Positions 59,720 to 64,000 of a stretch of DNA of 64,000 nucleotides are shown piece after piece. The stretch covers positions 4,526,001-4,590,000 of the forward strand of contig NC_003155.5 in the NCBI RefSeq assembly GCF_000009765.2, in the 5' to 3' direction. The translations under genes were made by a program, and so were the position numbers. The DNA is from Streptomyces avermitilis MA-4680 = NBRC 14893 (lineage in GTDB: Bacteria > Actinomycetota > Actinomycetes > Streptomycetales > Streptomycetaceae). How positions within the stretch are numbered: position 1 is the first letter of the stretch; each line of letters starts with the position of its first letter. The notes under the pieces are model-generated. The model was not told the origin of the DNA. It saw only the letters and a list, made by a program, of their open reading frames with translations, and searched no databases.

Positions 59720-61741
59720 ATGATCGCTACGACGTTCGAGGCCGGCCCGGTCGCCACGGGACACCCGGTCGCCGACCACCTGGCACACCTGCTCTTCGAG
59801 GGGACCGGCCGCGAGCGGACGCACGGCACCTGGCGCAGGCTGATCTCCGGCCGGGAGTTCTCGTACCGGCCCGGCCTGGCCCCCGCCGAGCGCACCGCAC
59901 TCTCGTACGACCGGCTGCGGCTGCTCAACGACACCGTCGACGACCCGGTGCGGCTCGCCGCCGACCCGCACCGGCTGGCCGCGCTGCACGAGTGGATCGG
60001 GCCGGTCGACGGGGGCCTGACCACGTTGGCGAGCATCCACTACAACCTGTTCCTCGGCAGCCTCGTGGACCACGACGACAACGGGCGCGACCTGTCCGCC
60101 TTCACCACCCTCCAGCAGGTCGGAACGTTTCTCTGCACCGAACTGGAGCACGGCAACGACGTGGCGGCCATGGAGACCGTGGCGGTCTTCGACCGCGCGA
60201 GCGGCGGCTTCCATCTGCACACACCGACGCCGGGCGCGCAGAAGTTCATGCCCAACACGAGCACGACGGGCGGCCCCAAGAGCGCGGTGGTCGCCGCCCG
60301 GCTCGTCGTCGACGGCCGGGACGAGGGCGTCTTCCTCTTCCTGACCCCGCTCGGCGACCGGTCCGGCCTCCTGCCGGGCGTACGGGTCCGCCCGCTGCCG
60401 GAGCGCACGGGCACCCCGGTGGACCACGCCCTCACCGCCTTCGACCACAAGTGGCTGCCGCGCGAGGCGCTTCTGGAGGCCGCCCACGGACGACTCGCCC
60501 CCGACGGCACCCTGACCAGCACCCTCGGCAACAGGCGCAAACGCCTCCTGCGCTCCATCAACCGCGTCACCATGGGAAAGCTGTGCATGAGCGCCGGCAC
60601 CCTGGGCATGGCGCGCGCCGCGCTGACCATCGCGGTCCGCTACGCCCACAGCCGCCTCGTGACGGGCCCGCGGGCCGGGGAGCGGATACCGGTCGCCGCC
60701 CACCGCAGCCACCATGGCCGGCTGCTCGACGCGCTGGCGACGGCGTACGCGATGACCTTCCTGCACCGCACGGTGGTGGACCGTTTCGCGGCACGCACCG
60801 AGGAGGACCGGGAGGAGGTCGAGCGGCTGACGGCGGTCGCCAAGGGGTGGATCACCTGGCAGGCGCGGGCGATCACCACCGAGTGCCGCGAACGCTGCGG
60901 CGCCCAGGGCCTGTTCCCGGCCAACGGCATCTCCGACCTGGCGTCGAACATCGAGGGCGGCATCACCGCCGAGGGCGACAACCTGGTGATCTGGGTGAAG
61001 GCGGCGGCGGAGATGGTCTTCGGCCACGACACGACGGCCCGCACCCGGGCCGGGGCCCCCGCCGCACCCAACAGCTCCGCCGCACTCTCCGCGCCCAACC
61101 GCCCCGCCGCGCCCGCCACTCCCTCCGCACCCGGCGCACCCGCCACTCCCGGCGCTCCCGGCGCTCCCGGCGCTCCCGGCGCTCCCGGCGCTCCCGGCGC
61201 TCCCGGCGCTCCCGGCGCTCCCGGCGCCACGCTCGCCGACCCGGCCTTCCTGCGCGGTCTGCTCGCCGAGGCGGAGGCGATCTGGCAGGCACGGGCCCGC
61301 GCCGACCTGCGTGACGGCCCGGCGGGCGATCCGGTCGGCCGGTGGAACGGCACGTCGACCGCCGCCCTCGAAATGGTCTCCGCGCACGCCCGTCTCCAGG
61401 CCGCCGACGCGCTCATCGCCGCGGCCGAGCGGGCGACGGACCCCACGGCGCGCTTCCTGCTGCGCTCCCTGTGCCGGCTGTTCCTGCTCCGCCGGCTCCG
61501 CGACCACACCGGTGACCTGCTCGCCGAGGGCCATCTGACGGCGGACCACGTACGGGCGCTGCCGAGGGCCCTCGACAGCGTGTACGACGACCTGGCCCCG
61601 CACCTGATGACGCTGGTCGACGCGTTCGACTTCCCGGCCGAGATGCTCTCCGCGATCCCCATCGCCAGCGGCGGCACGATCGTCCGCACGCTGGAGCAGT
61701 CGGCGGAGGAATGGCCACTGGTCTCGCCGGCCTCCCCCTGA
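59720..61741 (+). CDS. aco: Acyl-CoA oxidase of butenolide hormone synthesis
   Basis: A 673-aa acyl-CoA oxidase/dehydrogenase. QKFMPNTSTTGGPKSAVVAARL is the FAD/substrate segment, and the C-terminal helical domain is present. A collagen-like run of GAP units (61137-61224, about residues 473-502) is inserted between the domains and is not typical. In S. avermitilis Aco makes the avenolide precursor. AGGGAG precedes the ATG at 59720. Expected substrate: a CoA- or ACP-bound branched fatty acid. Confidence 0.88.
   Translation: MIATTFEAGPVATGHPVADHLAHLLFEGTGRERTHGTWRRLISGREFSYRPGLAPAERTALSYDRLRLLNDTVDDPVRLAADPHRLAALHEWIGPVDGGLTTLASIHYNLFLGSLVDHDDNGRDLSAFTTLQQVGTFLCTELEHGNDVAAMETVAVFDRASGGFHLHTPTPGAQKFMPNTSTTGGPKSAVVAARLVVDGRDEGVFLFLTPLGDRSGLLPGVRVRPLPERTGTPVDHALTAFDHKWLPREALLEAAHGRLAPDGTLTSTLGNRRKRLLRSINRVTMGKLCMSAGTLGMARAALTIAVRYAHSRLVTGPRAGERIPVAAHRSHHGRLLDALATAYAMTFLHRTVVDRFAARTEEDREEVERLTAVAKGWITWQARAITTECRERCGAQGLFPANGISDLASNIEGGITAEGDNLVIWVKAAAEMVFGHDTTARTRAGAPAAPNSSAALSAPNRPAAPATPSAPGAPATPGAPGAPGAPGAPGAPGAPGAPGAPGATLADPAFLRGLLAEAEAIWQARARADLRDGPAGDPVGRWNGTSTAALEMVSAHARLQAADALIAAAERATDPTARFLLRSLCRLFLLRRLRDHTGDLLAEGHLTADHVRALPRALDSVYDDLAPHLMTLVDAFDFPAEMLSAIPIASGGTIVRTLEQSAEEWPLVSPASP
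61137..61224 (+). repeat. 9-bp coding repeat in aco (GAP units)
   Basis: GGCGCTCCC is repeated about nine times in tandem, encoding GAP. Perfect DNA copies indicate recent slippage, in frame. Confidence 0.9.
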
Positions 61742-62308
61742 GCTGCGACCCCGGGCACGCGCCCGCAGCGGCCGAAGCGAACAGGAGCCTGAAGCAGCCC
61801 ACCCGACAGCCCGCCCGCCCCCGAGCCATGCCCGCCGCTCACTCTTCGTGCCGTTCGGTGTGGCGGTGCCGTGACCTGCACGGCAGGCTTGTGGGGGGCG
61901 TGACACGCCCCGGAACACCACTCCCCGGCTGACCGCTGCCTGCCACGCGGCGAGCCCGTTCAGCAGGCTGGGCGGCGCGTGACGGTGCGTGCCGGTGCGT
62001 GCCCCCTTGGGCGCGGGCGCACCCGCGCGGGATCCGCCCGGCCCGGAGCAGCAGCGCCGGCACCAGCCCGCCGGGCAACACCAAGCCCGCTCCCGCTGAG
62101 GCTGCCGGCCGACGAGAGGCGGAGAGGAAGAGCGCATGCGCACCACGCCGGGCCGGAAAGGGCCGCCCGAGGTCGGCGTCGTCGGCCTGGGGACGCAGGG
62201 GCATGGCGCCCTGCCCGCGCCGGAGGGGGGCCGCTGCTGAAGCACCGAGGCAGTGCAGCACAGACACACCCGCCACTCCGTATCAGCAACAGCGATCGGA
62301 AGAACCTC
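61742..62308. other. Gap of 567 bp, no gene seen
   Basis: GC-rich sequence between aco and the alcohol dehydrogenase. Frames here lack start context and motifs. Near 62280-62308 lies the leader of the dehydrogenase with GGAAGAACC. Confidence 0.5.
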
Positions 62309-63343
62309 ATGCGAGCAACACTGATTTACGGTGCCGGGGACGTGCGCGTGGAAGACGTGCCGGACCCGAAGATCCAGCAGCCCACCGACGCCGTCGTACG
62401 CGTACTGCGTTCCTGCATCTGCGGCAGCGACCTGTGGCCCTACAAGTCGCGGCCGGCCACCGAGCAGGGCGAGCGCATCGGCCACGAGTTCCTCGGCGTC
62501 GTCGAGGACGTCGGCTCTGACGTGTCCGGACTGAAGAACGGGGACCTGGTGGTCGCGCCGTTCGTCTGGTCGGACAACACCTGCGACTTCTGCGCCGAGG
62601 GCCTGCACACCAGCTGCCGGCACGGTGGCTGGTGGGCCGCCGACGGTGTGGACGGCGGCCAGGGCGAGGCCGTACGGGTCCCGCAGGCGCAGGGCACGCT
62701 GGTCAAGTTGCCCGTCGCCGAGGACTCCGCCCTGCTGCCCTCATTGCTCACCCTGTCGGACGTGTTCTGCACCGGCCACCACAGCGCCGTGACGGCCGGA
62801 GTCGACCCCCGCACCACCGTGACGGTGGTCGGTGACGGCGCGGTCGGCCTGTCGGCGGTACTGGCCGCCAGACGGCTCGGCGCCGAGCGGATCATCCTCA
62901 TGGGCCGGCACAAGGACCGCACCGACCTGGGCCGGGACTTCGGTGCCACCGATGTCGTACCGGAACGCGGCGAAGAAGGCATCGAGCGCGTCCGCGAACT
63001 GACCGGCGGCGACGGCACCCACACCGTGCTGGAGTGCGTCGGCACGCTGCCCGCCCTTCAGATGTCGCTCGGCGTGGTCCGCGCGGGCGGCACGGTCAGC
63101 CGGGTCGGCGCACCGCAGTACGACGACGTTCCGCTGGGCTTCCAGGAGTTCATGAACAACATCACCCTCACGGGCGGCGTGGCACCGGCCCGCGCCTACA
63201 TCGACGAACTCCTGCCCGACGTCCTCGAGGGAAAGGTCGAGCCGGGCCGGGTCTTCGACCGCACCGTCGGCCTCGACGACGTCCCGGCCGGCTACCGCGC
63301 CATGGACGACCGCGAGGCACTCAAGGTACTCATCCGCCCCTGA
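62309..63343 (+). CDS. Zinc-dependent alcohol dehydrogenase
   Basis: A 344-aa MDR-family enzyme. CICGSDLW and GHEFLGVVEDVG bind catalytic zinc, CDFCAEGLHTSCRHGG is the structural zinc loop (three Cys seen), and VVGDGAVGLSAVLAARRLGA is the NAD(P) fold. It oxidises or reduces an alcohol/aldehyde, substrate unknown. Downstream of aco, so perhaps part of the hormone locus, but only by proximity. Confidence 0.9.
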   Translation: MRATLIYGAGDVRVEDVPDPKIQQPTDAVVRVLRSCICGSDLWPYKSRPATEQGERIGHEFLGVVEDVGSDVSGLKNGDLVVAPFVWSDNTCDFCAEGLHTSCRHGGWWAADGVDGGQGEAVRVPQAQGTLVKLPVAEDSALLPSLLTLSDVFCTGHHSAVTAGVDPRTTVTVVGDGAVGLSAVLAARRLGAERIILMGRHKDRTDLGRDFGATDVVPERGEEGIERVRELTGGDGTHTVLECVGTLPALQMSLGVVRAGGTVSRVGAPQYDDVPLGFQEFMNNITLTGGVAPARAYIDELLPDVLEGKVEPGRVFDRTVGLDDVPAGYRAMDDREALKVLIRP

Positions 63344-63364
63344 GGCAACCGCAGCACCCCCAAC

Positions 63365-63389
63365 CCCCTGCCCGCCCCCTGGGCAGGGG
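63365..63389 (+). terminator. Terminator of the alcohol dehydrogenase gene
   Basis: CCCCTGCCC / GGGCAGGGG, a 9-bp perfect stem with a 7-nt loop about 20 bp after the stop. Confidence 0.75.
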
Positions 63390-63759
63390 CTTCCCTCGCC
63401 ACCTACGCGACCGGATACGCGCCACTCACCGCGCCACCCCCGTCCCATGAACCATGAACCACGGACAACGGACAACGGACAACGGGCCAAGATCGACCGA
63501 CGTTCTGGCACATCACCGAAGATCTCGATACCTGACCGTACGGACGCCCCCGCGGTCTCGCCGCTGTGAACGAAGCCCGCCCCACCACGACCCACCGCTC
63601 GTGCCATCGATTTCGGGTCAGCCGTGGCTCCGGCACGACAGACGCCCGAGCGCCACCCGCTACACTGTCGGCGGTGGCACAGCCGTACGCCGACCGCGCC
63701 ACCACACCACTGCCGGGACCCACCTGGACCAATCCCAGAAACGGTTTCGACAGATCCCC
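63390..63759. other. Gap before tRNA-Arg, no gene
   Basis: 370 bp holding GACAACG three times in tandem (63464-63484), then no coding frame with support. It ends in the tRNA promoter region. Confidence 0.5.
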
Positions 63760-63832
63760 GCCTTCGTAGCTCAGGGGATAGAGCACCGCTCTCCTAAAGC
63801 GGGTGTCGCAGGTTCGAATCCTGCCGGGGGCA
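63760..63832 (+). tRNA. tRNA-Arg (anticodon CCT)
   Basis: A 73-nt cloverleaf. Anticodon loop CTCCTAA between CCGCT/AGCGG, T-arm GCAGGTTCGAATCCTGC, acceptor GCCTTCG/CGGGGGC. CCA is encoded directly after (63833-63835). This tRNA is a frequent insertion site for mobile elements in actinobacteria. Confidence 0.94.
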
Positions 63833-63839
63833 CCAGGCC

Positions 63840-63874
63840 AAAGGCCCCGGACCGATCATGGTCCGGGGCCTTTT
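63840..63874 (+). terminator. Terminator after tRNA-Arg
   Basis: AAAGGCCCCGGACC / GGTCCGGGGCCTTTT, a 14-bp stem and a T-run. The right edge beyond it (to 64000) shows no gene I can support. Confidence 0.85.
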
Positions 63875-64000
63875 GACGGCACTCTTTGACGGCAGTCGTC
63901 TCAGTCTCAGTCTCCGCCCGGAGCACATCCGGATCCTCTGTAGCGCGCACTACCAATCGCTCGTACGCGGTCGCCTCCGCTCAGGTCACGCGATCGCTTA

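Noticed and set aside
61742..62520. Open frames between aco and the alcohol dehydrogenase
   Set aside because: No start context, no motif, and composition follows the local GC skew.
63875..64000. Integrase or other gene starting at the right edge
   Set aside because: The 125 bp left show no motif or ribosome site, so nothing can be supported.

Overview
The window is Streptomyces chromosome. GC content is very high, GTG, TTG and probable CTG starts are common, and the core genes (sepX, glp, hrdD, mscL, fruRKA) keep the order I recall from the S. coelicolor chromosome. Identifications come from reading translated motifs by eye; no database was searched.

1-15.9 kb, mostly minus strand: part of a biosynthetic cluster of the highly reducing type II polyketide type, which makes polyene or aryl-polyene-like acyl chains. 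It has two acyl carrier proteins and six ketosynthase-fold proteins, three with a full Cys-His-His site and three without the Cys. It also has a ketoreductase, a pair of hot-dog dehydratases, an enoyl-reductase-type SDR, a double hot-dog thioesterase, an alpha/beta hydrolase, a DsbA/HCCA-isomerase-like protein and the start of a fatty acyl-AMP ligase that runs off the left edge. Most genes overlap by 4 bp (ATGA or GTGA). A TrmB/LuxR-type regulator and a 59-residue exported peptide ending in two GDPIWG motifs lie at the start of the cluster. Two genes contain single-base frameshifts.

16.4-25.8 kb: tRNA-Ala(CGC), then a minus-strand block running galU, glp (MoeA-like), moaC, mog, a RimJ-type acetyltransferase and sepX/glpR. 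By homology this links molybdenum cofactor-like genes to the cell-division pair Glp/GlpR. A divergent 5-formyltetrahydrofolate cyclo-ligase and a membrane-anchored penicillin acylase-family enzyme follow.

26-50.9 kb: core and housekeeping genes. They include a Na+(K+)/H+ antiporter, MFS exporters, an FmdB protein, MTA phosphorylase, MscL, LtrA, a P1/S58 peptidase, an L,D-transpeptidase lipoprotein, the fructose operon fruR-fruK-fruA, WYL, TetR and MarR regulators, the sigma factor gene hrdD with a sigma-R-type promoter, and a LigB-type dioxygenase.

51-62 kb: a TetR gene, a secreted M6-type protease with a Crp-like site upstream, a fused double-IclR regulator, then a butenolide (avenolide-type) hormone locus. 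That locus has three TetR-family autoregulator receptors, a P450 and an acyl-CoA oxidase, in the order avaR2-avaR3-cyp17-avaR1-aco that I recall from S. avermitilis, with four autoregulatory elements (AREs) in its promoters.

62.3-64 kb: a zinc alcohol dehydrogenase and tRNA-Arg(CCT). In-frame tandem repeats have expanded inside several genes across the window (fabG, the P450, aco and the avaR3-like gene), which is a notable shared feature.
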